64,000 bases of DNA from Paenibacillus marchantiophytorum (GTDB lineage Bacteria; Bacillota; Bacilli; Paenibacillales; NBRC-103111). A program made the translations under genes and the position numbers. The notes beneath the pieces are model-generated. The model did not search any database, had not been told where the DNA came from, and was given only the letters and a program-made list of their open reading frames with translations. Location: contig NZ_BMHE01000041.1 in the NCBI RefSeq assembly GCF_014640555.1, forward strand, positions 1 through 64,000. Direction: 5' to 3'. Position 1 is the stretch's first letter; each line of letters starts with the position of its first letter. Of the stretch, positions 36,124 to 44,961 are shown one piece after another.

Positions 36124-37032
36124 ATGACAGGGCTTCCATTCAAGCTGGGCGTGCACCCGATTAATTGGGTGGGCGAAGATGTTAAGGAGCATGGCGCGGA
36201 TACAACCTATGAACAAATTTTAGATGATATAGCAGCACTTGGGCTTGCAGGCACCGAGATGGGGCGCAAATATCCAACAGACATTCCCGTGTTAAAAGAA
36301 GAACTCGCGAAGCGGGGCATTCAGCTCGTTTCGCAGTGGAAATCGGTGCTTTTCTCCGATCCTGCCTACCGCGACGAGGAGCTTGCCGCTTATCGCAAGC
36401 ATGCGCAGTTTCTCCAAGAAATGGGCAGCACGGTCATCAGCACCGCGGAAGTGGGGGGCTCGCTCCATTTTGACCCGCGCCGGACGCCTAACGAGAAGGA
36501 AGTTCTTCGTCTGGATGAGGCAGGCTGGCAGAGCTTGGCTGAAGGACTTAACCTTGCTGGGGCCATCGCGCAGGAATATGGACTCAAGCTGACCTATCAT
36601 CATCATGGCGGCACAGTGATAGAAAGCCCGGAGGAAATCGACAAGCTGATGGCAATGACGGATCCCGTGCTCGTGCATTTGCTTTTCGACACGGGCCATG
36701 CCTACTACGGCGGAGCAGATCCGCTAACCGTGCTGCGCAAGCATTACAACCGCATCGCGTACATTCATTTGAAGGATATTCGCCAAGCGGTGCTGGATGA
36801 AGCGAGAGCCGAGAACGTGGACTTTGTGACCTGTATTCGAAAAGGCGTGTTCACCGTTCCTGGCGATGGCTGCCTTGATTTTGGGCCGATTTTCCAAGAG
36901 CTGCTGGAGCGGAAATATGAAGGATGGGCGATGCTGGAAGGCGAGCAAGACCCGGCGACACACCCCGCTTACGAATATGCACAGAATGCACTTCATTATA
37001 TCCAATCTCTTATTTCCCAAGAAAGAAGGTAA
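36124..37032 (+). CDS. iolE: Inosose dehydratase (2-keto-myo-inositol dehydratase)
   Basis: Metal-dependent TIM-barrel enzyme of 302 aa that dehydrates scyllo-inosose to the trihydroxycyclohexane-dione used by IolD. Signatures: KLGVHPINWVGEDVKEHG at the start, GLAGTEMGRKYP, LTYHHHGGTVIE, LLFDTGHAYYGG, YIHLKDIR and GDGCLDFGPIF. RBS AAAGGGG lies before the ATG. It sits 21 bp after iolD and 7 bp before iolC. Confidence 0.95.
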   Translation: MTGLPFKLGVHPINWVGEDVKEHGADTTYEQILDDIAALGLAGTEMGRKYPTDIPVLKEELAKRGIQLVSQWKSVLFSDPAYRDEELAAYRKHAQFLQEMGSTVISTAEVGGSLHFDPRRTPNEKEVLRLDEAGWQSLAEGLNLAGAIAQEYGLKLTYHHHGGTVIESPEEIDKLMAMTDPVLVHLLFDTGHAYYGGADPLTVLRKHYNRIAYIHLKDIRQAVLDEARAENVDFVTCIRKGVFTVPGDGCLDFGPIFQELLERKYEGWAMLEGEQDPATHPAYEYAQNALHYIQSLISQERR

Positions 37033-37039
37033 ATGTTCG

Positions 37040-38050
37040 ATGACCTACGTGACTTTTCCGCAAGATAAACCACTTGATTTTGTCGCTATTGGCAGGCTTT
37101 GCATTGATTTGAACGCCAACGAAATTCACCGTCCCATGGAAGAGACGATGACATTTACGAAGTATGTCGGAGGCTCTCCGGCCAACATCACGATCGGGAT
37201 GGCGAGACTTGGCCTGCAAACGGCTTTTATCGGCAAAATCGCCAATGACCAAATGGGCCGCTTCATCGAGGATTACTTGCAGCGCAATCGGATCGAGACG
37301 ACGAATGTCGTGACCGATCAAACCGGAGCTGTCACAGGGCTTGCTTTTACCGAGATCAAAAGTCCCACCGATTGCAGTATTCTGATGTATCGCGACAATG
37401 CGGCCGATCTGCTGCTTACCCCTGCGGAGGTTCAGGAATCGCTGATCGCTCAGGCGAAGGTGCTGCTGATCTCCGGGACGGCGCTTGCACAAAGCCCTTC
37501 GCGTGAAGCGGTATTCCAAGCCCTCAGCTATGCGAAGAAGCATGGCGCTGTGATCGTATTTGATTTGGATTATCGCCCCTATACGTGGAAATCAGCGGAA
37601 GAAACAGCGACTTACTACAACTTGGCGGCTGAGAAATGCGATATTATCCTCGGCACGCGCGAAGAATTCGACATGATGGAACGTTTCGAGACAAACCCAG
37701 AGAAGGATGATCGGATTACAGCGGCCAAATGGTTCGACTATTCGGCCAAGATCGTCATCATCAAACACGGCAAAGAGGGTTCCATTGCCTATACGCCTGA
37801 CGGTGTCGGCCACCGTGCCAAGAGCTTCCCGGCTAAAGTTGTGAAGACGTTTGGAGCTGGAGATTCGTACGCGGCAGGCTTTATTTATGGCGTTATGCAA
37901 GGTTGGACGATTGAAAAAAGTATGGAATACGGCAGCGCAGCCGCTTGTATCGTCATTTCCAGCCACAGCTGCTCGGATGCTATGCCAACGGCTGCACAGG
38001 TGGATGATTATATCGAACGCTGCAACCGCGGCGAGATTACAGCTTCATAA
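37040..38050 (+). CDS. iolC: 5-keto-2-deoxy-gluconokinase
   Basis: PfkB-family sugar kinase of 336 aa that phosphorylates 2-deoxy-5-keto-gluconate. It opens with the family pattern LDFVAIGRLCIDLNANEI, has YVGGSPANITIGMARLGL for substrate binding and the anion-hole motif GAGDSYAAGF. I chose ATG 37,040, with AAGAAGG about 10 nt upstream, because the longer frame from 36,866 lies inside iolE and adds 58 unrelated residues. Confidence 0.94.
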   Translation: MTYVTFPQDKPLDFVAIGRLCIDLNANEIHRPMEETMTFTKYVGGSPANITIGMARLGLQTAFIGKIANDQMGRFIEDYLQRNRIETTNVVTDQTGAVTGLAFTEIKSPTDCSILMYRDNAADLLLTPAEVQESLIAQAKVLLISGTALAQSPSREAVFQALSYAKKHGAVIVFDLDYRPYTWKSAEETATYYNLAAEKCDIILGTREEFDMMERFETNPEKDDRITAAKWFDYSAKIVIIKHGKEGSIAYTPDGVGHRAKSFPAKVVKTFGAGDSYAAGFIYGVMQGWTIEKSMEYGSAAACIVISSHSCSDAMPTAAQVDDYIERCNRGEITAS

Positions 38051-38075
38051 TTGACTAAAAAGGGAGAGCTTAACG

Positions 38076-39521
38076 ATGACAGAAACTTTGAAAAATTGGA
38101 TCGGCGGCGAATGGATCGCTTCTGCATCCACACAAACAGAACCCGTATATAACCCTGCAACGGAAGAAATTCTTGCTTACATCCCAATTTCTACGAAGGA
38201 GGAAGTCGATCAAGCCGTTCGCAACTCACAAGAGGCGTTCCAGTCCTGGAGCCGCACGCCGGTGCCGCGCCGAGCACGTATTCTGTTTAAATATCAACAA
38301 TTGCTCGTTGACAACTGGGAAGAGCTTGCGCGGATCGTAACGCGTGAAAATGGCAAAAGCTACACCGAAGCCTACGGCGAAGTGCTGCGCGGCATCGAGT
38401 GCGTTGAATTCGCGGCAGGAGCACCAACGCTCATGATGGGCAAACAACTGCCCGATATCGCGTCGAATCTGGAATCCGGCATGTACCGCTATCCGATCGG
38501 GGTCATCGGTGGCATTACACCGTTTAACTTCCCGATGATGGTGCCCTGCTGGATGTTCCCGCTCGCGATTGCCTGCGGCAACACGTTCGTGTTGAAACCG
38601 TCGGAGCGCACGCCGCACTTGGCTAACCGTTTGGCGGAGCTGTTCCAACAAGCGGGTCTTCCGGACGGCGTGCTGAACATCGTTCATGGCGCGCATGATG
38701 TTGTGAATGGACTTCTGGAGCATCCAGAGGTCAAAGCGATTTCATTCGTTGGCTCCCAACCGGTAGCCGAATACATTTACAAAACCGCTTCAGCCCATGG
38801 CAAGCGGGTGCAAGCTTTAGCCGGCGCCAAAAATCACTCGATCGTGATGCCGGATGCGGATCTGGATATCGCGGTGAAGGAAATCGTCAACGCGGCTTTT
38901 GGTTCGGCGGGCGAGCGCTGCATGGCGTGCTCGGTTGTCGTAGCCGTCGGCGATGTGGCTGACACGCTTGTCAGCAAGCTGACTGAGGCGGCTAACCGCA
39001 TCACGATGGGCAATGGCGCAGACGAGGGCGTGTTCCTGGGGCCGGTGATTCGCGACCAGCACAGAGAACGCACCTTGAAATATATCGAGATCGGCGAAAA
39101 AGAAGGCGCGATTCTGATTCGCGACGGACGCAAGGATAAGGCATCCGATGAGAAGGGCTATTTCGTAGGGCCGACTATTTTTGATGGCGTGGAGTGCGGC
39201 ATGAAAATTTGGGAGGACGAAATTTTTGCGCCTGTGCTTTCCATCGTTCGGGTAGCAACGCTGGAAGAAGCGATTGCGTTATCCAATCGCTCGGAATTTG
39301 CCAATGGCGCCTGCCTGTTCACGCGCGATGGCAGTAATGTCCGCCAATTCCGCGAAACGATTGATGCGGGTATGCTGGGCGTCAATCTCGGCGTTCCTGC
39401 GCCGATGGCTTTCTTCCCTTTTTCAGGCTGGAAAAAGTCGTTCTACGGTGATTTGCACGCGAATGGGACAGATGGCGTTGAATTTTATACACGCAAAAAA
39501 ATGGTCACAGCCCGCTGGTAG
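38076..39521 (+). CDS. iolA: Methylmalonate-/malonate-semialdehyde dehydrogenase (CoA-acylating)
   Basis: NAD-dependent aldehyde dehydrogenase of 481 aa that turns malonate semialdehyde from inositol breakdown into acetyl-CoA. Family features: TPFNFPMMVPCWMFPLAI, LKPSERTP cofactor-binding motif and catalytic Cys282 in GSAGERCMACS; the FPFSGWKKS and YTRKK C-terminus is typical of MmsA. RBS AGGGAG before the ATG. Its place between iolC and iolJ fits the pathway order. Confidence 0.94.
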   Translation: MTETLKNWIGGEWIASASTQTEPVYNPATEEILAYIPISTKEEVDQAVRNSQEAFQSWSRTPVPRRARILFKYQQLLVDNWEELARIVTRENGKSYTEAYGEVLRGIECVEFAAGAPTLMMGKQLPDIASNLESGMYRYPIGVIGGITPFNFPMMVPCWMFPLAIACGNTFVLKPSERTPHLANRLAELFQQAGLPDGVLNIVHGAHDVVNGLLEHPEVKAISFVGSQPVAEYIYKTASAHGKRVQALAGAKNHSIVMPDADLDIAVKEIVNAAFGSAGERCMACSVVVAVGDVADTLVSKLTEAANRITMGNGADEGVFLGPVIRDQHRERTLKYIEIGEKEGAILIRDGRKDKASDEKGYFVGPTIFDGVECGMKIWEDEIFAPVLSIVRVATLEEAIALSNRSEFANGACLFTRDGSNVRQFRETIDAGMLGVNLGVPAPMAFFPFSGWKKSFYGDLHANGTDGVEFYTRKKMVTARW

Positions 39522-39541
39522 GCCTAGAAAGGAAGAATCTC

Positions 39542-40420
39542 ATGCGACTTGTTTCGATGAAAGAGATGCTGCATCAGGCGCTAGCCGGTCAATATGCGGT
39601 TGGACAGTTTAATTTAAACAATTTGGAGTTCACGCAAGCGATTCTGCTGGCTGCTGAGGCGGAGCAATCGCCCGTCATTCTTGGCGTCAGTGAGGCTTAC
39701 ATTCCTTATATGGGCGGGCTGCCCTGCATCGCGGGTATAGTGAAATCGTTGATAGCGCATTACGGCATTACGGTGCCAGTCGCGCTACATTTGGACCATG
39801 GAACCAGCTATGAGGTGTGCATTCGGGCGATTCACGCGGGTTTTACTTCCGTTATGATCGATGCTTCGCATCATTCGCTCGAACATAACATCGAAGTGAC
39901 CCGCCAAGTGACTCAGGCCGCTCACGTTCTCGGCGTTTCCGTTGAATCTGAGCTGGGCAGAATTACCGGACGCGAGGACGATTTGGTCGTCGATGAAGCC
40001 GAAGGCATGTATGCGGTCACGGCGGATTGCGTGCGTTTAGTGCGGGAAACAGGCATCGATTGTTTGGCGCCAGCGCTTGGTTCCGTACATGGTCCTTATC
40101 GGGGACAGCCCAAGCTGGGCTTCGAACGGATGGCTGAAATCCGCCAAGTGACGGGCCTTCCGCTCGTGCTACATGGCGGAAGCGGCTTGCCGGATGAAGA
40201 AATTCGTCAGGCTATTGCCTGTGGAACGGCCAAAATTAATGTGAACACAGACAATCAAATCGCTTGTACAGAGGCCATACGATCGTTTTTGAATGAACAT
40301 CCGGAGGCCTATGACCCACGGAATTATTTAATCCCCGCGCGGGAAGCGATTGGGGCATCCGTAAGAGCCAAAATTCAATTGTTCGGCAGCGCAGGCAAAG
40401 CCGGAGGGAGTCTATCATGA
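39542..40420 (+). CDS. iolJ: Class II aldolase, 6-phospho-5-dehydro-2-deoxy-gluconate aldolase
   Basis: Zn-dependent class II fructose-bisphosphate-aldolase-like enzyme of 292 aa. Given the neighbours it is IolJ, splitting 2-deoxy-5-keto-gluconate-6-phosphate into dihydroxyacetone phosphate and malonate semialdehyde. Visible motifs: FNLNNLEFTQAIL, HLDHGTSYE (catalytic Asp and Zn His), MIDASHHSLEHNI, ESELGRITGRED, LALGSVHG-like ALGSVHGPY, LVLHGGSGLP and KINVNTD. A glycolytic aldolase role cannot be excluded from sequence alone. The stop overlaps the next start by 4 nt. Confidence 0.9.
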   Translation: MRLVSMKEMLHQALAGQYAVGQFNLNNLEFTQAILLAAEAEQSPVILGVSEAYIPYMGGLPCIAGIVKSLIAHYGITVPVALHLDHGTSYEVCIRAIHAGFTSVMIDASHHSLEHNIEVTRQVTQAAHVLGVSVESELGRITGREDDLVVDEAEGMYAVTADCVRLVRETGIDCLAPALGSVHGPYRGQPKLGFERMAEIRQVTGLPLVLHGGSGLPDEEIRQAIACGTAKINVNTDNQIACTEAIRSFLNEHPEAYDPRNYLIPAREAIGASVRAKIQLFGSAGKAGGSLS

Positions 40421-41454
40421 AAACTATTCAAATCGGAATCATCGGTGCAGGCCGGATCGGCAAAATCCACGCAGACAATTTACTGCGACTGCCGCAGGTG
40501 AACATTGTGGCGGTGAGTGATTTATTTGCAGGACCTGAGTTAGAGGCTTGGGCGGCAGCGCGCCAAATCGGTCTAGTTACGAAGGATAGCAAGGAATTGA
40601 TCGAACATCCAGAGATTGATGCTATCTTCATTTGCTCCTCAACAGATACGCACGTTCCGTTGATTCAGCAGGCGGCAGAGGCAGGCAAGCACATCTTTTG
40701 CGAAAAGCCGATCAGCATGGATATTACGCAAACGGAGGCAGCGATTGCGGCTGTGAACAAAGCCGGCGTGAAGCTGCAAATCGGCTTTAACCGCCGTTTT
40801 GACCATAATTTTAAGCGTGTTCGCGAGGTTGTCCAAGAAGGGACGATCGGGAACCCGCATATTATCAAAATTACTTCCCGTGACCCGAATCCGCCGCATG
40901 AGGACTATATTAAGGTGTCGGGCGGCATTTTCATGGATATGATGATCCATGATTTCGATATGGCTAGGTTTGTAGCCGGCAGCGAGGTTGAAGAGGTGTA
41001 TGCGCAGGGCAATGTGCTGATTAATCCGGTTTTTGCTGAGCATGGGGATGTGGATACGGCGATAGTCACGCTGCGCTTCGAGAATGGCGCTCTTGGCGTC
41101 ATCGACAATAGCCGTCAAGCCGTTTATGGCTATGACCAGCGTGTGGAGGTGTTCGGGTCCAAAGGCAGCGTAGCTGTCGCCAACGATCATCCGAATACGG
41201 CCGTGGTTAGCACCGCAGATGCGATTGTGAGCGAGAAACCGCTGCACTTTTTCCTCGAGCGCTATCAAGCTGCTTATATGGAAGAGACACAGATCTTCAT
41301 AGATTGTCTGTTGAACGATAAGGCTGTGCCTGTGGACGGTCATGATGGTATGCAGGCGGAGCGGATTGCCTTGGCTGCCAAGCTATCTTCTAGGTTAGGT
41401 CGTCCGGTGAAAGTTAGCGAAGCTTTGGCTTTGTTACAGCAGAATTCGCTTTGA
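40417..41454 (+). CDS. iolG: Inositol 2-dehydrogenase
   Basis: Gfo/Idh/MocA oxidoreductase of 345 aa that oxidises myo-inositol to scyllo-inosose, the first step of the pathway. The N-terminal Rossmann fold has GIIGAGRIGKIHADNL, then CSSTDTHVPLI and EKPISMD with the conserved Lys. The C-terminal sheet has GFNRRFDHNF and GGIFMDMMIHDFDMARF (catalytic Asp-His). ATGA overlap with iolJ. Confidence 0.94.
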   Translation: MKTIQIGIIGAGRIGKIHADNLLRLPQVNIVAVSDLFAGPELEAWAAARQIGLVTKDSKELIEHPEIDAIFICSSTDTHVPLIQQAAEAGKHIFCEKPISMDITQTEAAIAAVNKAGVKLQIGFNRRFDHNFKRVREVVQEGTIGNPHIIKITSRDPNPPHEDYIKVSGGIFMDMMIHDFDMARFVAGSEVEEVYAQGNVLINPVFAEHGDVDTAIVTLRFENGALGVIDNSRQAVYGYDQRVEVFGSKGSVAVANDHPNTAVVSTADAIVSEKPLHFFLERYQAAYMEETQIFIDCLLNDKAVPVDGHDGMQAERIALAAKLSSRLGRPVKVSEALALLQQNSL

Positions 41455-41472
41455 GGGGAGGAGTTGAGGGAT

Positions 41473-42291
41473 ATGCCTAATCTGATAGTGAAACCTTTGG
41501 AACATCCTCATGTTGAGGGCAGCATTTTGAAAATAACGCCGGAATCCGCGGGCTGGAAGTATGTCGGTTTTGAAATTGTACGGCTTGCGGCTGGGCAATC
41601 TCTGAGCCGTGTTACGGGCGAGCAAGAAATTTGCTTAGTGCTGCTGAGCGGTAAAGCGGACGTGCAGACCAAGGAGGCAAGCTGGAGCGACATCGGAGAG
41701 CGGATGAACGTTTTTGAGAAAATTCCGCCGTTTTCGGTCTATGTCCCGAGTGATGATCAGTATGAAGTTGCTGCTAAAACAGCTGTGGAGCTTGCGATTT
41801 GCAGCGCTCCCGGTGCTGGCGGTTATCCTGCGCGCTTGATTGAACCTAGCCATGTGGGGGTTGAAACCCGCGGTTACGGGAATATCGAGCGGCAAATTCA
41901 TAATATTTTACCGGAAAATGAACCAGCGGACAGCTTGCTTGTTGTCGAGGTTTTTACCCCGAACGGACATTGGTCGAGCTACCCGCCGCACAAGCATGAT
42001 CGGGATGCGCTTCCGCAGGAGTCTTTTCTGGAGGAAACGTATTATTATCGCGTCGATCCTGGGCATGGTTTTGCGATCCAACGTGTGTATACGGATGACC
42101 GTTCGCTGGATGAAACGCTGCTGGTGAAGGATGGGGAAGCTGTGCTGGTGCCGCGAGGTTATCATCCTGTTTGTGCGCCTCCCGGCTATGACGTCTACTA
42201 TCTGAATGTGATGGCAGGCCCATCGCGGATCTGGAAGTTCCATAATGATCCTGAGCATGCTTGGCTAATGGCGAAGCCGGTGGAGGAGTAG
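41473..42291 (+). CDS. iolB: 5-deoxy-glucuronate isomerase
   Basis: Double-cupin metal enzyme of 272 aa converting 5-deoxy-glucuronate to 2-deoxy-5-keto-gluconate, between IolD and IolC. Signatures: HNILPEN, SSYPPHKHDRD (metal-binding His pair), LEETYYYR and PRGYHPVCAPPGYDVYYLNVMAGP. A TTG at 41,464 lies directly against the RBS, so I take the ATG at 41,473 behind GGGGAGGAG. Confidence 0.95.
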   Translation: MPNLIVKPLEHPHVEGSILKITPESAGWKYVGFEIVRLAAGQSLSRVTGEQEICLVLLSGKADVQTKEASWSDIGERMNVFEKIPPFSVYVPSDDQYEVAAKTAVELAICSAPGAGGYPARLIEPSHVGVETRGYGNIERQIHNILPENEPADSLLVVEVFTPNGHWSSYPPHKHDRDALPQESFLEETYYYRVDPGHGFAIQRVYTDDRSLDETLLVKDGEAVLVPRGYHPVCAPPGYDVYYLNVMAGPSRIWKFHNDPEHAWLMAKPVEE

Positions 42292-42367
42292 GCCGTTTGC
42301 AACTTCCCTTGTGCCCCTGCATAATAGAAGACAAACAAGTATTCTTCGGGAAAAATGGGGTCATAGG

Positions 42368-43387
42368 ATGAAGGCAACAATTTATGATGTCGCCCGCGAG
42401 GCTGGGGTTTCGATTGCAGCGGTGTCGCAGGTGATGAACGGCAAAGGGAAGATCAGCGAAGAACGGCGCGCGGAAATTCTCAAAACGATGGAGCGGCTCA
42501 ATTATCAGCCGAGTGTGATCGCTTCGGCTTTAACCGGCAAGAAGACATTTACTTTGGGACTGCTTGTGCCGGATATATCGAATCCTTTTTTCGCGGAAAT
42601 TGCGCGGGCGGTTGAGGATCAGGGGCACCATTTGGGCTATAGCTTGGTCATTTGCAGCACAGACAATAAGGACGAACGGGTCGAGCGCTACCTGAACCTG
42701 CTGCAGCAGAAAAGCATTGACGGCATGATCATCGGGACCGGGATGGACAACAAGGAGATGCTGACGCCTCTAATGAAGCAAGGGATCCCGATTGCGATGA
42801 TCGCCAGAGAAATGCCGGATATCGGCGTGCATACCGTTGTTGTGGACGATTGCGTTGGCGGCGCGTTGGCGGCCAAGCATTTGTTGGATTTGGGGCATAC
42901 GCGCATAGCTATTCTGGCGGAGCATGCCAAAGTTATCAGCAGCCGTGAGCGGGTGCGCGGGTTTAGGAACACGCTGGAGGAAGCGGGTGTTGTGCTGCCG
43001 GACAGCGGTGTGCGCAACTGTCACTATACCGTGGAAGATGGGAAGCGGCAGGCGATTGCGCTGCTGGAAGAGTCGGCAGGGGTTCGGCCGACTGCTCTGT
43101 TCTGCTGCAACGATATGCTGGCTATCGGGGCTTTGCAGGCTGCGAAGCAGCTGGGCTTGAAGGTACCGGAGCAGCTATCGGTGATTGGCTTCGACAACAC
43201 GATTCTGGCTTCGGTGACGGACCCGCCGCTAACGACGGTCGCCCAGCCGATTGAGCCGATGGGGAAGAGGGTTGTCGACCTGCTGATTCAGGAGCTGAAG
43301 AAAGAATCCACAACCAAGCAACGTGTGGTGCTGCGTCCTGAATTAATGATTCGGCAGTCTACGGCTTCGCCGACTGAAGTGGACTAA
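42368..43387 (+). CDS. LacI-family transcriptional regulator of the iol cluster
   Basis: Regulator of 339 aa: N-terminal LacI HTH (TIYDVAREAGVSIAAVSQVMNGKGKIS), hinge (LNYQPSVIASALTG) and periplasmic-binding-protein-like sugar domain (LGLLVPDISNPFFAEIARAVE, IIGTGMDNKEML, PLTTVAQPIEPMGKRVVDLL). I chose ATG 42,368, which starts the HTH, over the frame extension at 42,311. Bacillus uses the DeoR-type IolR instead, so this cluster is wired differently. It probably binds the TTAAGCGCTTAA sites before iolD; an inositol-derived effector is a guess. Confidence 0.92.
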   Translation: MKATIYDVAREAGVSIAAVSQVMNGKGKISEERRAEILKTMERLNYQPSVIASALTGKKTFTLGLLVPDISNPFFAEIARAVEDQGHHLGYSLVICSTDNKDERVERYLNLLQQKSIDGMIIGTGMDNKEMLTPLMKQGIPIAMIAREMPDIGVHTVVVDDCVGGALAAKHLLDLGHTRIAILAEHAKVISSRERVRGFRNTLEEAGVVLPDSGVRNCHYTVEDGKRQAIALLEESAGVRPTALFCCNDMLAIGALQAAKQLGLKVPEQLSVIGFDNTILASVTDPPLTTVAQPIEPMGKRVVDLLIQELKKESTTKQRVVLRPELMIRQSTASPTEVD

Positions 43388-43393
43388 TTGGAT

Positions 43394-43444
43394 AAGGGGA
43401 CTGCCTGAAAAGTAGATGTATCTACTTGGGGGGCGGCCCTTTTT
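43394..43444 (+). terminator. Terminator of the iol operon
   Basis: Inner stem AAGTAGA / TCTACTT (loop TGTA) nested in AAGGG / CCCTT, with partial G-C pairing between them and a T5 tail. It follows the LacI gene directly. Confidence 0.65.
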
Positions 43445-43476
43445 GTTTATGTTTGAGGCTCCACGATCCCGCTGGT

Positions 43477-43851
43477 CTAGTTTAGACAGATGGTTGGGAG
43501 GACGCTGAGAGTAGATGATAGGAAAGTAGCTGATAGGGAAAGTAGCTGAAATACTCGGACTGTGCGGCGAATGTCTAAGCAACGGCTGTTTGATTGGATA
43601 AATCCAATCAAACAGCCGTATAGGCGGTTAAATTCGTACCTACATTGGATTTATCCAATGTTATCTGATAAAAACGCCATATAGGCGGCAGATTTGAGGA
43701 TTCCGTTGGATAAATCCAATCCAACAGCCCAATGGGCGGCCAAATTCACGATTACATTGGATATATCCAATGTAATGAGATTCCTTATGTTGTCTGGTGC
43801 GAAATCTTGAAGTTAGCTAGTTTAGTCAGATGGTTGAGAAAACGCTGAGAG
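43477..43851. repeat. 35-bp direct repeats flanking a palindrome array
   Basis: The copies at 43,477-43,511 and 43,817-43,851 match at 31 of 35 positions (CTAGTTTAG, CAGATGGTTG, ACGCTGAGAG blocks). They bracket the four-palindrome array. No transposase lies between, so it is not an insertion sequence as such; the unit could be a non-autonomous element or a duplicated flank. Confidence 0.6.
43582..43776. repeat. Four-palindrome array with TTGGATnnATCCAA core, 112-bp period
   Basis: Four perfect palindromes are centred at about 43,600, 43,651, 43,712 and 43,763, so centre spacing is 51, 61 and 51 bp and the pair repeats every 112 bp. The arms are 18 bp (ACGGCTGTTTGATTGGAT), 8, 6 and 12 bp (ATTACATTGGAT), each with a 2-nt centre AA, TT, AA, AT. 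The linkers share ggCGG(t/c)yAAATTC. It could form DNA or RNA hairpins or bind a dimeric protein; the function is unknown. Confidence 0.85.
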
Positions 43852-43885
43852 CAGCTGCAACAAGCCGACGCCCGCAACACCCAAT

Positions 43886-43943
43886 AAAATTATAGTTTTA
43901 TCTATAATTTTTTAAGGGAACCCTATGCGCTACCTTCTATAAT
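43886..43943 (+). promoter_or_regulatory. Inverted repeat and -10 before the ABC transporter operon
   Basis: AAAATTATAG / CTATAATTTT is a perfect 10-bp inverted repeat with a 6-nt centre (43,886-43,911). TATAAT at 43,938-43,943 is a good -10; no clear -35 lies at the right distance. The inverted repeat could be an operator or an AT-rich terminator-like hairpin. Confidence 0.45.
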
Positions 43944-43971
43944 AGGGGTATACCAAAGAAGGAGCGATGCA

Positions 43972-44940
43972 GTGATGAGCAGCAGGTTAGAGGAAACTCC
44001 TGTCACCCTTGATGTACAACGGCTTAAACAAGCTGCGTTAGTACGAAGAAGAAGATTATTGAAGCAAAATATCCCCTTGTTCATTATGCTGATCCCCGTG
44101 ATCGCCTATTATATTTTGTTCAAGTATTGGCCGATGGGCGGACTTGTGATCGCTTTCAAAAACTATAATTTCGCCGACGGCATCTGGCACAGTCCATGGG
44201 TTGGATTAAAGTATTTTAAGTTATTGTTCTCCAGCTCCAACACGCTGCAAATTATTTGGAACACGTTCTGGCTCAGCTTGTTGAGCCTGGTCGTCGGGTT
44301 CCCGGTACCGATCGTTCTCGCGGTTTTGATTAATGAAGTCCGCAAATCCTGGTTTAAAAAATGGATTCAAACGATCATCTATTTGCCGCATTTCTTCTCA
44401 TGGGTGATTGTCTCGGGAATTGTGCTTTCGTTATTCGCTACCGATTATGGGTCCATCAATAAGGTGTTTAAGTTGTTTAATATAGAACCAATTACTTTTC
44501 TATATGAGTCTCATTCATGGACGGCGATATTCATCGGCTCAGGTGTTTGGAAGGAAATGGGTTTCTCCACTATTATATATCTCGCTGCCCTCACCACGAT
44601 TGATCCATCACTGTATGAATCAGCTTGTATGGATGGGGCGACGAAGTGGCGACAAATTTGGCATATCACTTTGCCAGGCATTCGGCACACGATTATCCTG
44701 CTGCTGATCCTTGCGATGGGTCGCGTGATGGAAGTCGGCTTTGACCAGGTGTACAATCTCCAGAATTCAGCTGTCGCCGATGTGTCTGAGGTGATTAGTA
44801 CCTATATTTATAAAATAGGACTAGGCAGTTCGCAGTTTAGCTTAACGACGGCGATGGGACTTTTCGAATCGGTCATCAGCTGCAGCCTTGTTTTAATTGC
44901 CAATCGGATTGCGCGAAAATTTGACCAAGCTTTATTTTAG
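43972..44940 (+). CDS. Carbohydrate ABC transporter permease, LplB type
   Basis: Inner-membrane permease of 322 aa with six predicted membrane helices starting near residue 35. The EAA loop that docks the ATPase is seen as YESACMDGATKWRQIWHITLPGIR. The family (LplB/YteP) imports oligosaccharides such as those from pectin in Bacillus. The start is GTG with GAAGGAG 7 nt upstream; ATG three bases on is an alternative. The operon continues with a second permease and a binding protein. No ATPase gene is present, so a shared MsmX-like ATPase elsewhere is expected. Confidence 0.92.
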   Translation: MMSSRLEETPVTLDVQRLKQAALVRRRRLLKQNIPLFIMLIPVIAYYILFKYWPMGGLVIAFKNYNFADGIWHSPWVGLKYFKLLFSSSNTLQIIWNTFWLSLLSLVVGFPVPIVLAVLINEVRKSWFKKWIQTIIYLPHFFSWVIVSGIVLSLFATDYGSINKVFKLFNIEPITFLYESHSWTAIFIGSGVWKEMGFSTIIYLAALTTIDPSLYESACMDGATKWRQIWHITLPGIRHTIILLLILAMGRVMEVGFDQVYNLQNSAVADVSEVISTYIYKIGLGSSQFSLTTAMGLFESVISCSLVLIANRIARKFDQALF

Positions 44941-44961
44941 CCAAATGCTTAGGAGGAGCCC

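Larger units (their letters stand above)
43388..43971. other. Intergenic region with palindrome array between iol cluster and ABC operon
   Basis: 584 bases without a gene. It holds a terminator, a 35-bp direct repeat pair flanking a four-palindrome array, an AT-rich inverted repeat and the promoter of the transporter operon. Confidence 0.8.

Noticed and set aside
36866..37039. 58-codon N-terminal extension of iolC
   Set aside because: It overlaps iolE and adds residues foreign to the kinase family; ATG 37,040 has an RBS.
43582..43776. CRISPR array
   Set aside because: The repeats are palindromes of unequal length with non-unique linkers and only four copies; no cas genes are present.
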